A model generated the notes under the pieces. The model had not been told where the DNA came from. It saw nothing but the letters and a program-made list of their open reading frames with translations, and ran no database searches. From the NCBI GenBank assembly GCA_016630905.1, contig WBMQ01000001.1, positions 3,038,001-3,102,000 of the forward strand: a stretch of 64,000 bases of DNA, in the 5' to 3' direction. This document shows positions 1 to 12,230 of this stretch, one piece after another (position 1 is the first letter of the stretch; every line of letters begins with the position of its first letter). The translations under genes and the position numbers were made by a program. The DNA comes from Capillidium heterosporum. Taxonomy: Eukaryota; Entomophthoromycota; Entomophthoromycetes; Entomophthorales; Capillidiaceae.

Positions 1-2072
1 TACTGGCGATTGGCCCATCTCTAGGATAAACTTGGGAATCCAATTTAGTATCTATTTAGCTCGAGCTATACTCCCGTCTCCTCAATCTATCGAAAAACAA
101 GGTTATTATTTTCGACAAATATCTGATCTAGTTTGGTAGGATAATAGATTGGCATCCCCTATGTAAGCTTGATAACTAGGGATGCTCTGAGCAGAAGCCT
201 TTTCTTATCACCCGTTTTCGACAGAACTAAGTTGGTAACGTGATTCCAGCTTGGTTTCAGAATCATGTAAGGCGGAAGCTCCAGCTAATCGACAGATGTG
301 GATTCCCACTAATTAATGGCTAAATGGCTCCCTATGTTTAGTTGGTCACAGGGTGCCTAAATTACCCCCTGGAAACTTATATGGCTCAAACTAAAGTTTT
401 ACATTAGTCTGGTTGGAATTAGGTGGAAGGGTATCCGCATCTTTTATATATGGATATATAAGTACTGTGTACTAACAACTCGAATAATTTCAAACAAACC
501 ACTATTTGAAGTTTGGCACTAATTTGTTGATGCTCATATACTTTGATAGCTTTTCAATCAAAAATTCAATATCGAAGCGTGTCAACCATATGTCAAAAGT
601 TTATACTCTGATCTAGACTGTAGGGATATAAGTTTACCAGCTGTGTCTCAAAATATTTGCTAAATTGGAGTTGCCGCAGGCTTAAAAGGTTCTTATTTGC
701 GGCAATATATTGCACCAAGGAATTAGCCTATCGCACTTGCCCATTTCACTTGCAATTTAGTGGTCGATCCTAGTTTAGCAAGGAATGAGGCTGCAGTGCT
801 TTTGGGTAATCTGTAATTCCAGGAATACAGGAGTATAAGTAATATTAGCCTTCGATTATTTACTAAAAAGCTGCATTTTGCAATTTACCTTCCTACGCAG
901 TTGCAGCTAACTCGTATTTCCTTGGCAAAGTACCGACATTTTCTTGGGTGTAGGAGAGGCACTGCCGATAAGAAGTTCTTAATATTCCTCTATTTTGTCC
1001 AAGGATGCCGCTTATCATGAGGGACGCTTTAAATGAATTTATTCATTTAGAATTTTCCACTAGGTCAGGTTGATAATGTATCTGGTGGAGCTATAGGTGA
1101 TATAAAACTACCAAGTGGATCTTGCTAATTTATATAAGAACCTAAGCTCAGCCACAATATTGCATTAGTGCACTTGTATTTATTAAAATATATCTATGAA
1201 GCTGAATTTAGGAATGTTTCATGGTATATTTATAAGAGCTTTGGACAAGCCTATGTATACTAACTTGACGAAGCTTTACATCTATTACTAACCAAAGAAC
1301 TTGGAAACCGTCCTTATCACCAACTCCTCTTCAAGATCAGATGATCAAACTTAATGTAACTTAGGAACACCTTGTTGCGAAATGTCATCCTTATTCGGCA
1401 ACTCTCCGAGGAGTAAATCCCCAATCTCCCAAGGGTTAATAGGCAGATGGCCAGTCATAGATTGACGGGACTTTTTTGCCAATAAATATACTTCCGAGCG
1501 CAAGGGTTCTAGAATTCGGAACGGATAGCTTTCAATTCCAACAATACATCATTATAAAATCAAATGACACAAACATTAAAGCAAATTCGTATCAAAGTGT
1601 AGCGCAATATGGTATGCTTGTATACACTTTTCAGCATCTTTGGTACTTTGATTGATATGGGCATTAGATAAAAATGGATTAGCTTTGAAGCGTTAGCTGG
1701 TAATATTTTCTTTAACTAATATTCGTAAACAGCTGTACCTCATGAACTTACAAAGATATGGCCTATTAACTGAATTACTAGTCCAGCTGTACACATTGAT
1801 ACAATTAGCTAGATGATTTGTTTTATAATATCCTGGTATAAAAATATAGGCTAGAGGCTATTAACTTGAAGAAATTAGTAGAGTTGAGATTAAACTACAT
1901 CTATAAATTGAAAAATATAGGGTTAATAAAAAAGAATTAAGCTTATGAGACCTAACCGTCAAATAATCAAGCAACTATTAAAACACTGCAAATAGCAAAC
2001 TTGAAAAGTAAAATGTTTTATAGAACTCTTTTGCTCGAATCTAACTTCCTTAACCAAAAGTTAAAGGTTCTT
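1..2072. other. AT-rich spacer, no gene supported
   Basis: No open frame here has family resemblance or a convincing exon chain. A 27-codon frame at 1382-1465 (+) begins MSSLFGNSPRSKS but has no recognisable continuation. No tRNA-like box A/box B pair was seen. The right end is the 3' flank of the RS-protein gene. Confidence 0.6.
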
Positions 2073-3062
2073 TTATCTTCTTGAATACCGATCGGACGTA
2101 TTCTTAGAATCTTGCTCCATCATCCTAGCTCTAATAAAAATATCATTAGTAATTATAAAAGCACTGTGAGGCTTACCTTTCCGGGTTAACATAGGGTTTA
2201 CTAACCACTCTAAAATTACAAATCATATTAGCAAAGCTTTGAAGCTAAACTCAAAAACTCACTCGTTATCTTTCAGTTCATCTCTGTTGTTGTTATATCT
2301 TGAAGAACGATTCCTAGGCGAAATACTAAGATGAAAAAATAGCGTAAATATAAAGCACATTAAAAGTATAGATTACCTCCTTGATCTAGACTTAGATCTA
2401 TAGCTTCTACTACCTCTACACAAATAAGTAAAAACAAATGAATACTAAATACCTTTCAATAGGAGATAAACTCAACTCTCTCCGATTACTTGAGTACCTA
2501 TCTTTACTTTTATGTGAGGTAGGCGAACGTTCTCTTCTAACATACAAAAGCATTTACACCTCAATTATTGTAAAAGGTGTATTACCTGCTATGCCTCGAA
2601 CTGCTATCCTTTTTCTCTCTATAACTAGTCTCAGAAGTACTCGAATCGGAACTATACATTCAACAAAGTATAAGCATATATAATAAAAATGTTCAAAAAT
2701 ACCTTTCCACACTTCTACTTCGCTTTTTCTTACTCTTTTTCTTATGTTTCTTTTTCAACTTCTTTTCGGCTTTATTTTCTTTGTTGACTTCAGGTTCTTC
2801 TATCATGGCATTTAAGTCAAAAGTTTCGGCTCGGTTGTATATGGATTTAGGCTTTTTAGGGAGTGGTGGTAGTTTGATATTGTTATAACATTCAAAAGTT
2901 AAATGCCCAGCTATAAAATACAAAAGCTATAAATATCTATGCATTTACTAAAATATTACCTTTTCCACACTTTTTACAGGAACCAGGTCTACTAGCTAAA
3001 TTCCCATCTTCAGTCTTGCTAACCAGTCTTTCAAAAGCCTCAACACCACGTTGTTTATCCAT
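2073..3062 (-). CDS. Zinc-knuckle / RS-domain splicing-associated protein (SREK1IP1-like), 8 exons
   Basis: The spliced product is 217 aa. Exons: 3062-2960, 2910-2703, 2651-2586, 2536-2453, 2415-2377, 2325-2263, 2209-2177, 2130-2073. Phases agree at every junction and all seven introns are GT-AG, 33-53 nt long. Residues about 29-42 form a CX2CX4HX4C zinc knuckle (CKKC...GHLTFEC) that matches the knuckle of SREK1IP1/P18SRP, an RNA-splicing regulator. It is followed by a Lys-rich block (KKKHKKKSKKK) and then an Arg/Ser-rich tail with RSRS and SPR motifs. Exons 3-8 are only 33-84 nt, so most would be missed by ORF calling. Family knowledge points to a nuclear RNA-binding cofactor of SR proteins. 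The function is inferred from the knuckle plus RS architecture. The exon model has not been tested against RNA. Confidence 0.8.
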
Positions 3063-3922
3063 TGTTAAATTTCTGGGTTGAATATATAAATTTTGGAATT
3101 GAAGTTGATGAGTTTGCTCTTGAACTGGAGGCTGAGTTCAAAGGAACTGGTGAGCCTTATTCTTTGCTAAAGTTATGACGTAGATTATTAAATTTGTAGC
3201 AAATGAAAGTTGAGAATTGTACGTTTTATATAATTTTTGAAGTTTGATACACACATCCAACTCGTGCAATTCCAGTACTAAGCAATTTACTTGCTACTAG
3301 GTATATATAGCATTGAATATTTCATATAGGCTCTACAGAACTCGCATAAACCTTTATATTCAGTACATATCATAAGCGATAAATTGATAGAATCTACAAT
3401 TTTAAACTTTTGAGCTTAAATATAATATCTGTCAAGTCTCTAGAATACATGGAGCCAAGTACAACTCTTCCTTACTGTGACTTGATCTAGTAAACACAGG
3501 GTGCTGTAAATTTGAATATTACCATACAAGTATTTCTACTTTTTAAATATAGTTAAAATGAGCTCTATCCAGCTCCCCAGTATCCAATAACAAAGATTAT
3601 AAGCCAAAATATACCAGGCTCTTCAATAATTTTAACCATAAACCTTTGCATTTGAAATCAAAACTAGATGATAAAATTTCAAAAGCTTGACATATGATAG
3701 CTTATCATCCTCGAGCCCAAGACTATATAACTAGCAATTTTTTAATTTAAAAGGCCTTATCACATCCCCAAAATTTAACGTTTGACTTCTACCTCGCTAT
3801 TTAAAAACTTACCTCACTAATAGCTTACAAAATATGAAGTACATAGGATCTAGTAGGCTATTTAAGTTAACCACCATTAACCAAAACCAATTTTTCTTTA
3901 AATACTTTTTCGAAACATCGAC
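3063..3922. other. Divergent intergenic region
   Basis: This 860-base AT-rich region lies between the 5' ends of the RS-protein gene (leftward) and the first hexose transporter (rightward). It must hold both promoters. I see no additional ORF, RNA gene or strong repeat. Confidence 0.6.
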
Positions 3923-5350
3923 ATGTCCAATAGCTACCTTTATACGATAGCTCTATTCTCAGCCATAGGGGGATTTCTCTTCGGTTACGACACCGGAGTA
4001 ATCTCCGGTATCTTGGTGACCCCCTCCTTCATTCGAACTTTCTGGCCTATCAATGCGGTAGTGCAGGGATCCATAGTATCTACTTTAATAGCCGGTTGTT
4101 TTCTAGGCTCACTTATCTCGGGAGTTTTAGCTGATCGTATTGGTAGGAAGGTTACCATACTGATAGCCAGTATCATATTCATAGTAGGAGCTATAATCCA
4201 GACGGTCGCTGCCAATATAACTATGTTGTACGTAGGTAGATTCGTTGCCGGTATTGGCGTGGGTAAACTTTCGATGGTGGTCCCCCTATACCAATCCGAA
4301 ATCTCATCCAAGGAGAACCGAGGTAGGCTAGTAAGTTTACAGCAGTTTGCTATTACGATAGGTATAGCCACCTCATTTTGGACTGATTATCTCTGTCAGA
4401 ACCTGAAGGAAAATTTGGCGTGGAGGTTACCTTTGGGTCTGCAGATTATACCCGCTTTCATCTTGGCATTTGGAACTTTAATACTACCGTATTCGCCGAG
4501 GTGGCTGATAGATAAAGATCGTGATGAGGAAGCCAAACATGTCCTGGCCAAGCTTAGGTCTAAAGAAGATATACATCACCCCGAAATCAAAGCCGAGTTT
4601 GATGAGATCAAACGAGGGGTACTGTTAGAGCGGGAAATTTCGGTAGGTTCTTACCTGGATCTGTTTAAGAAGGGTCTACGTCGTAGGGTAGTGTTAGGTA
4701 TATTGATCCAAGCTTTTCAACAGTTGACCGGTATCAATGCAATCATGTACTACGCTCCAATAATCTTCCAAGCGGCTGGGTTGCAGGGGCTCCAAGCTTC
4801 ACTTATAGCCCAAGGTATAAATGGTATAGTTAACATTTTAGCGACAATACCTTCTATTCTTTTCATAGATCGATGGGGTAGGCGTCCAGCGCTTATAGGT
4901 GGCGCAATTTCAATGGCTATTTCGATGGCGGTGATCGGCTGCCTGTTAGGTGGCTTCAAAATTGGAGTCAAAGGTCACGATGTCAATCTAGCAGCTAGTT
5001 ACGTAGTCATAGCCTTCATCTACATTTTTGTAGCTTCGTTCTCTATATCCTGGGGTCCTATAGGTTGGATCTATCCCTCGGAGATTTTTCCTCTCAATAT
5101 AAGGTCCAAGGCGATGTCCCTGTCAACCGCTTCCAACTGGCTGTTCAACTACTGTGTCGGGTTACTGGTACCTATACTTTTACAGTATATTGGTTACGGT
5201 TTATACTTGGTTTTTTCAGGGTTCTGTGTTCTAATGGTTGCGATAGTCTACTTGTACTTCCCGGAGACAAAGGGGAGGTCTTTGGAGGATATGGATGAGG
5301 TGTTTGAGGATAACGAAAAGTTGCGAGAAGCTAGGATGGGTAGGGTTTAA
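3923..5350 (+). CDS. Hexose transporter, MFS sugar-porter family
   Basis: This intact, intronless gene encodes 475 aa. Sugar-porter hallmarks appear in order: an N-terminal helix with GGFLFGYDTGVISG (residues about 16-29), the loop motif DRIGRK, a substrate-binding QQLTGINAIMYYAP in TM7, RWGRRP, GPIGWIYPSEIFPLNIR in TM10, and the C-terminal PETKGRSLEDMDEVF. The product should be a 12-helix plasma-membrane facilitator or proton symporter for hexoses. Substrate and transport mode cannot be read from sequence. The start is the first ATG before the TM1 motif. The length is normal for the family. The gene is convergent with two related transporters at 5736-7214 and 10757-12230, which makes a local transporter cluster. 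It is the only one of the three without a frame break. Confidence 0.93.
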   Translation: MSNSYLYTIALFSAIGGFLFGYDTGVISGILVTPSFIRTFWPINAVVQGSIVSTLIAGCFLGSLISGVLADRIGRKVTILIASIIFIVGAIIQTVAANITMLYVGRFVAGIGVGKLSMVVPLYQSEISSKENRGRLVSLQQFAITIGIATSFWTDYLCQNLKENLAWRLPLGLQIIPAFILAFGTLILPYSPRWLIDKDRDEEAKHVLAKLRSKEDIHHPEIKAEFDEIKRGVLLEREISVGSYLDLFKKGLRRRVVLGILIQAFQQLTGINAIMYYAPIIFQAAGLQGLQASLIAQGINGIVNILATIPSILFIDRWGRRPALIGGAISMAISMAVIGCLLGGFKIGVKGHDVNLAASYVVIAFIYIFVASFSISWGPIGWIYPSEIFPLNIRSKAMSLSTASNWLFNYCVGLLVPILLQYIGYGLYLVFSGFCVLMVAIVYLYFPETKGRSLEDMDEVFEDNEKLREARMGRV

Positions 5351-5735
5351 AGACTTTTTATATGTAATTAAGATTAGTATATTATAGTTAAAAATATAGT
5401 AGATAACGTATAATGAAGTTAGCTGCTGCACTATAAAAATTGTAGAATCATATCCAATTATTAATAAAATCTTTGTATATAGAAATTTCTTACAAATTTC
5501 TAAATACTTCATGTGCTTAAAAATATACTACGATCTATCAAATAATGTATTTTAAAGTTAAATAAGATATTAGCAATATATATAAAGCTTTAGTGTTTAT
5601 AAAAAATTAGAGGCCCATTCTAGTATATTCCTTTATTCAGAACCATCAGTGGAGATTCAAGAGGAACAAAGACAACTAAAGACAGCATTTTGTTGGAGTG
5701 TATGAAAAGAAACAATTTTATTTACAATGGTAATA
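5351..5735. other. Convergent 3' intergenic region
   Basis: AT-rich tail-to-tail spacer between two transporter genes. It presumably holds both 3' UTRs and poly(A) signals. Nothing else was seen. Confidence 0.6.
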
Positions 5736-7214
5736 TTATGCTATCGGTTTTATATAGCTCTCCACAGATCTAAGGGAAAGGGAACGTATCTTAATAATCT
5801 CAGAGCCTTCCTCCTTTTCATCCGAAAAAACATCATCCATGTTCTCCAAAGCCAAATCCTTTGTCTCCTTAAAGTTAACTGCAATTGAAGCGGCCATTAT
5901 AAAGCCAAAGGCTGAAAATATTATATACAGCTTCCATCCGATAGTGTTTAAGATTAGGGGAACTAGAAGTCCAATTAGAAAGTTGAATGCCCATCTGGAA
6001 GCAGTACAAACAGCAACTGCCTTAGACCTTATGTAAGTCGGAAAAATTTCAGCTGGGTAGATCCAACCTATAGGTCCCCAAGAGTAGGAGTAAGCGGCGA
6101 CGAATAAGTAGATGAATCCAATCACTGTGTAACATAAGGCAATGTTTTCAGAAAGGTCTATTATATTTTCAGATGTACTGTAGGTCCCGATGAAGGCGGC
6201 AATGACAGCCATTGCTATCCCCATTATGATGCCACCAGTTACCAACACGATTTTCCGACCGCAGCTATCTAAGAAGAATAAGGCAGGCAAAGTAAACAAT
6301 ACGCTAACTAAACCGTTTATCCCTTGGGCAACTAAGGAGTCGTCGACTGAATCCAGGCCAATGTTCAAGAAGATGGTTGGGGCAAAGTACAGAATGGCGT
6401 TAATACCGGATAGCTGTTGGAAGGCTTGAATGACGATTCCAAGAGCAACTCGATGGCGAACAGTTCCATTAAACAGTTCCAAGTAGGAGCTGGATTTAAA
6501 TTTCTTATCGAGGTCCACCATAATCTTGATTTTATTGTACTCAGCAATCGTATCAGCATCTTCCAAATTCCCCAAGACCTCAAATCGGCTAGGACGCGTA
6601 AGGCATCGGTATTGCGACCTCTCATAACCAGCCAACGGGGCGAAGCCGGTAAGAACCAAGCCCCAAGTCCTAAAAATATAGCTGGGATCACTTGAAGGCC
6701 GAGTGGTAGACGCCAATTTAGATCATTCGGTAACCCGCTACATCCATAGTTAATCCAGAGAGAGGTTACTAAGCCCAGGCTGATGGAAAGTTGATGGAAG
6801 GTTATCATTCTACCTCGGTTGGTAGGAGAGGCGATCTCGGCTTGGTAGAGGGGTACTACCATCGACAAGCTACCTATTCCTAAACCGGCCACGAACCTAC
6901 CAACATAAATCATCCAAATGTGAACCGAGAACGCTTGAATCTTCCCTCCTAAGGCAACCAAGAGAGAGGATATTGCTATAGTCGACTTGCGGCCTAAACT
7001 GTCAGAGATGGAGCCACCAAGTAGGGATCCAAACAAGCAACCTAAGATCAGACTGGACACTACCGCTCCCAATTGTATGTGGGATAGGAGGCTATAAAAT
7101 TGGAGGAAGGATGGGGTGACTATTATCCCAGAGATTATACCGATGTCGTAACCTAACAGGAAGCCGCCTATGCTGACAAAAGCTGAGGATGAAGTATAGG
7201 TAATAGTGGTGCAT
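5736..7214 (-). pseudogene. Hexose transporter with two frame breaks (probable pseudogene)
   Basis: Joining frames gives a near full-length sugar porter closest to the gene at 10757-12230. Relative to that gene there is an extra base near 7186-7188, within codon 9-10 after an ATG at 7214 and before the TM1 motif. A base is missing in the four-C run at 6570-6573, just after the DLRSWG sequence. The usual FGYDTG motif has become LGYDIG. Downstream motifs are normal: FQQLSGINAILYFAP, GPIGWIYPAEIFPTYIRSK, KETKDLALENMDDVF. Two indels plus a changed TM1 motif favour a pseudogene. Both indels lie beside short homopolymers, so sequencing error is a real alternative. The ATG shared with the 12230 copy (both begin MHHYYLYFI) fixes the intended start. 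Confidence 0.75.
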
Positions 7215-10200
7215 ATCTGTTCTTGACTAAGTGAAGTAGAAAATATTTCGATGGATAATCAAAAATTTAGTTCGTATCATCTTATATTCACCATTCACCA
7301 GAGTTTTGAGTTACATTTCGACTTTAAATTGTATGTGGAGAATCTGTATTTTTATATTTTAGTATCCGTATATAGTCAAAATTCAATATAATAAATGTCA
7401 ATTTTTTGCGCCTCCACTATCCTTATGATAAACAGGTAGTGCTGTAGGTTATCACCTTGGAGTCTCTGCCTTCAAAACGTGTACCTTTCTAATTAAACTT
7501 CAAGTGCCAAGAATTTAACGACCATTTTCTACTCCAATATTCGAATGATTGCCTCACCGTTAGTATTTGAACAGTGGAACATGGAGTCCAGCTAGCTATT
7601 TTAGCTGAATAGCTCCGACCAAAGTCTAGTTTAAATAATTTTCCGAGGATTCAATACCCACAATTACCTTTTTACAGCTACACTATTCTTCATAGTTGGT
7701 GAGTTCCTTATCAGCTATAGCACTAAGTTATCCTTGATATGTTGACAATCAACACATTCATTTAAATTTTTGATTTATCAATACAGAAAATAGAAAAGTA
7801 TAATATCTATCATGGTGGAAGACTGTTTATATAATTTTTATACCCTATATCTTGTTAAATGTATATATAAAAATAAGCACATAGTGATAGCCAACGAAGC
7901 CTTTATGGATGGGGTAATACTTCAAACTTTTGGAACTAATATAGCTATAATTTATATTGCCAGTTCAAAATAATACTGAATCGTCACTATTATAATAAAG
8001 TAATTCGCCAGTCAATGTATCTTGTAAGAGTAAGGATCAGCTTGAAATTACATCTGAAGGATCCACGATAAAACAAAGTAGGCAAGAGTGAGAATTCGTA
8101 CATAGGTTTTTAAGTAGTGTATTGATCTTTGCTTAGAAACAAATATGCAATCCTGGTAGAGTTTGACAGGTGGGGTGTATGTTTATACTAATCTGATATT
8201 TAAGATTCGGTTGCTAAAACTTTTGAGGCTTTGTAATAACATTTGATTGAGTATTTCTACCGAACCTATAAAGAAACTCTTTTCATTGTCCAATTTGTCA
8301 AATGACATTTCTTTGACAATTTGATTGGAAATACTGTATTTTCTCCTTTATAATTCGATATATTTCACTTCATTAATCAATAAAAAAGCCAAGTTTATAT
8401 AAAAAATACACTTGCTGTTCATACTGTTTCTTCTGTCGTGCTTGTTATTATTATTATAAAGCTAATTTTTACCATAGAAATGATTTGTCTGTAGTTTAGT
8501 TTGATTTTTAAACCTGAAAACCATAGCTTGGGTTTGACAGGATATACCACCATCCTGCAAGAAAATATAACTCAGGAACATGTTCCCTCATCTAACAATA
8601 AGCAAGTATGAGAACATGATCCGGCTTTTGGAAAGCTATTTATATCTAAATTCTTCTCGAAAACCCGATATATATAAAACTCGCACTTTGAGGAGTTAAT
8701 TTCAAAGATAACCAGGTTTATAAGCTAATATTGTACATACCCACCTATGTAAATTCGCTATATATAGGTTAAAATTGATTAATAGTCTATCGTTTTAAAT
8801 AGTTTTAAGTAGTTGTTCTAATTTACATTGCTTATTTCGAATGACATTTCGGTCTGCTATAGAAAAGAAACTCTCATTTATGTTATTATAGTAAGTGACA
8901 CGTTTCCATAAGACGCTTTTCTACGAAAAACTATGTGCAAGCTTTTACTAATGAGTAAAAATAATAGGGTATATGAATAGAAGCTTCGACCGCCAAATTT
9001 CTAATAACACCTTTAATTTGAATTCATTGTTCAAATTAAATCCGATCAAGAGTTATATGGAAGTATACCTGAAAAATACAATTCTGCACCTCCTAGTATC
9101 GATGGCTGAAAATCACCTTTTATTAAAGCTTTACATGTCAAAATGTTAGTTTAAAGACATATGTTAACTTAAAGTAGTGATATTTAATACTGTGTATGCC
9201 TACAAGCTGACTTGTATAATGGTTTTCTGATAATGTAAAAGCCTGAAAAAGGGAATTTTGAATATAAGTAAAATTAGCAATCTATTAGTAAGCTCTATAA
9301 TAAATATAAGGTCTAGAAAGGTACTTTTGGATCCAACTAATGGGGTATCCTATTGTGTGTACATCATATAATAGATCAGGAAAACAAAACTAATGCTTAC
9401 TATCATATTGGTAACAAAGGCCTAATTTTTTCAAATAGTAGGATATATAACAAAATAGAAAAGGTACATTATTAGGGGTACCCACAAAACGGTAGTCGAG
9501 CTCCAGGTCCAAGAAGTTATTAAAAGGATGGATTGAGACTTGGGTATAGATTGAAGTTGAGCAAAAAGAAACCTACTATATAGTAGTCTAATAACAGTTA
9601 ATGCAGCAGTAACACGGTCAAATATGGAAGTTGGCTAGTAGGTAGAGATTGATTCAAGAGGTTTGGTCACATTAGCAACATCAATTACTCAAAGGATATT
9701 AGATCCAAAGGTAGGTAGGATAGTCAAGAGGTAGTAATAGGCTGGGATAGTGAAGAGGCTAGACCATATAGTAACACTATGCTGCCAAACTAAAATAATT
9801 TCTAAAGGCAAGACTTTATCTAGAAGGCTAGGAAACGTAGTCTAATGGTAAGTAATGTAAGGAAATATTCTTAAATCAGTTGTGGTTTCGCTTAGTAGCT
9901 ATAATTTAAGGTTTATATCTCGAACTCATATACTACAAGTTCGATATCTATTCTTATCAATTCTAGAAGCTATCCTCTCCCTTTAGCATTGAATCAATCG
10001 TCTCTTATTTTAACTTGTCTTTTTCCGTTCTACTTTTGCAACATCTAAAGTTATTGAAAATACTTCAGAATAATAATATGTATATTGGTACTTGGGTTTA
10101 GATAGAACACTAACCATCTGTATCCAAAGCACCTATTACAAAAGGCCAGTAGCCTATATAAGGCACATTATGAACTTAGTAGTCAGTTAAGTAATTATTA

Positions 10201-10756
10201 AATAAACGTCTTGAATTATTTGATGCCTTTTTCTATTAGCAACATAGTATAAACACACTGTTATCAGTACAATGAAGAACATAGAATTAGTATCCCTCCG
10301 AATCAGAAAGCTACACTGATCTGAACCGAACCTTAGAGCTCAATTGAACTAATTAGTTTTCCTATGCTCCTTAGCCTCATAGCTATGATGGGAGTCTTCC
10401 TGTCAGCTCGCCGCCCCTGGATCAAGCTCCAAGCACGAGCTTCATCTTTATATAGCTTTGTAGTCAATTTCTTCAATTTTTATGATGTACTAGTCACAGC
10501 TGCTTCCTGGCTAATCCCTGCTGACGAATGTTCTTTGTGGGTACTTCCTAACAAACAACTTTATAGTTAATTGAAGTCAGAACTTTAATTTCGTTACATA
10601 TAATATTAAAATAATAACGTAAAAAATGCAACTGCTTATAGCTAAAGTGTGTAATAGCTATACCTACATTAGTAAATATTAATTCACTAATAAATTACAT
10701 ATATAAGATACAAGGGCTGATAAAAAGAATTGTATTTATAATGATACTCTCATAAA
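7215..10756. other. 3.5-kb spacer between transporter copies
   Basis: AT-rich and mostly featureless. A slightly GC-richer patch near 10360-10570 contains a 68-codon + frame with no recognisable domain. A purine-rich patch lies around 9480-9760. Either could be decayed coding or repeat DNA, but I cannot identify them. Confidence 0.5.
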
Positions 10757-12230
10757 CTAGATTTCAACAGAAGCTCTAAATGATCTAATGGAAAGGGAGC
10801 GTTGCCTAATAATATCTGAGCCCTCTTCCTTGTCATCTGAAAAGACGTCGTCCATATTCTCCAAGGCCTGGTTCTTGGTTTCCTTAAACTTGATAGCTAC
10901 CGAAGCGGCCATGATGAAGCCAAAGGCCGAAAAGATTATGTATAGCTTCCACCCAACCGTGTTCAGGACTAAGGGTACCAAAAGCCCGATCAAAAAGTTA
11001 AAGACCCAGTTGGAAGCGGTACAAACAGCGACAGCTTTTGATCTTATGTAGGTAGGGAAAATTTCAGCTGGGTAGATCCAGCCTATAGGTCCCCACGAGT
11101 AGGCGAAAGCAGCGACGAACAGATATATAAATCCTATTACCGAGTAACTTACGGCAATGTTATCGGTGAGGTTAATTACAGTTTCGGTTATGCTATAAGT
11201 TCCCAGGAGTCCAGCGATAACCGCCATAGCTACCCCCATTATGATACCGCCCGATACCAGCATTGTCTTTCGACCACAACTATCTAGGAAGAAAAGGGCA
11301 GGTAGGGTGAATATAACATTGACTAGACCATTTATTCCTTGAGCCATCAAAGAGGCATCGACAGATCCAAGGCCGATGTTTAAGAAAACCATCGGGGCAA
11401 AAGTACAGTATAGCGTTAATACCCGTCAACTGTTGGAAGGCCTGGATGAGGATTCCAAGGGCAACCCGATGCCTGATAGTTCCGTTGAACAACTCAAAGT
11501 AGGAATTGGATTTGAGCTTCTTCTCTTGATCTACAGTAATCTTGATCTGGTTGTACTCAGCGATCATATCGGCGTCGTCCAAGTTCCCCCACGACCTCAA
11601 ATCGGCCAAAATTCGCAAGGCATCCGAATTACGATCCTTAAAGATCAGCCAGCGCGGTGAAGCTGGTAAGAATATGGTACCTACTCCCAGCAGAACGGCT
11701 GGAATAATTTGTAAACCGAGTGGTAGACGCCAACTTAGGCCGTTTGGTAACTTGTCACATCCAAAGTTGATCCAGAAAGAAGTAGCTAAACCCAAAGTGA
11801 TCGAGAACTGGTGGAAGGTTATCATTCTACCTCGGTTGGTAGGAGAAGCGATCTCGGCTTGGTAGAGGGGAACAACCATCGACAAAATACCGATGCCTAG
11901 ACCAGCTACGAATCTACCGATATACATCATCCATATATGGATAGAGAGGGCTTGGATCAATCCACCCAAAGTTACTAGGATCGAAGACGTCACTATAGCC
12001 GATTTACGTCCCAAACTGTCGGATATGTAGCCACCTAAGAAAGATCCAAACAGACAACCTAGGATTAATGTCGATACTACCGCTCCCAGTTCTATGTCAG
12101 ACAAAGGGCCGTAAAGTTGAAGAAAGGATGGGGTGACTATCGTCCCTGAAATAATACCGGTGTCATAGCCGAACAGGAAACCACCTATGCTGACGAAAGC
12201 TGAGATGAAGTATAAGTAGTAGTGGTGCAT
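10757..12230 (-). CDS. Hexose transporter, one single-base frame break
   Basis: MFS sugar porter of about 490 aa, paralogous to 5736-7214. Motifs: GGFLFGYDTGIISG in TM1, GRFVAGLGIGILSMVVPLYQAE, FQQLTGINAILYF in TM7, GPIGWIYPAEIFPTYIRSK, and KETKNQALENMDDVF near the end. The frame breaks at 11399-11402, where the A-run (T-run in the coding strand) has four bases against three in the paralogue. Removing one base restores the TM7 motif and the downstream frame. All other sequence looks functional, so I treat this as a probable working gene with either a sequencing error or a very recent lesion. The start ATG at 12230 lies about 85 bases after a TATATAA box. Expected role: plasma-membrane hexose uptake. 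Confidence 0.8.

Noticed and set aside
1382-1465. Short frame starting MSSLFGNSPRSKS
   Set aside because: Reads protein-like for 27 codons but has no continuation exon that I can support.
2438-2683. 81-codon plus-strand open frame
   Set aside because: It is the antisense of RS-domain exons and introns of the minus-strand gene, which have consistent splice phases.
10364-10570. 68-codon frame in a GC-richer patch
   Set aside because: No motif, no splice partner and no homologous frame elsewhere in the window. Kept only as a note in the spacer entry.
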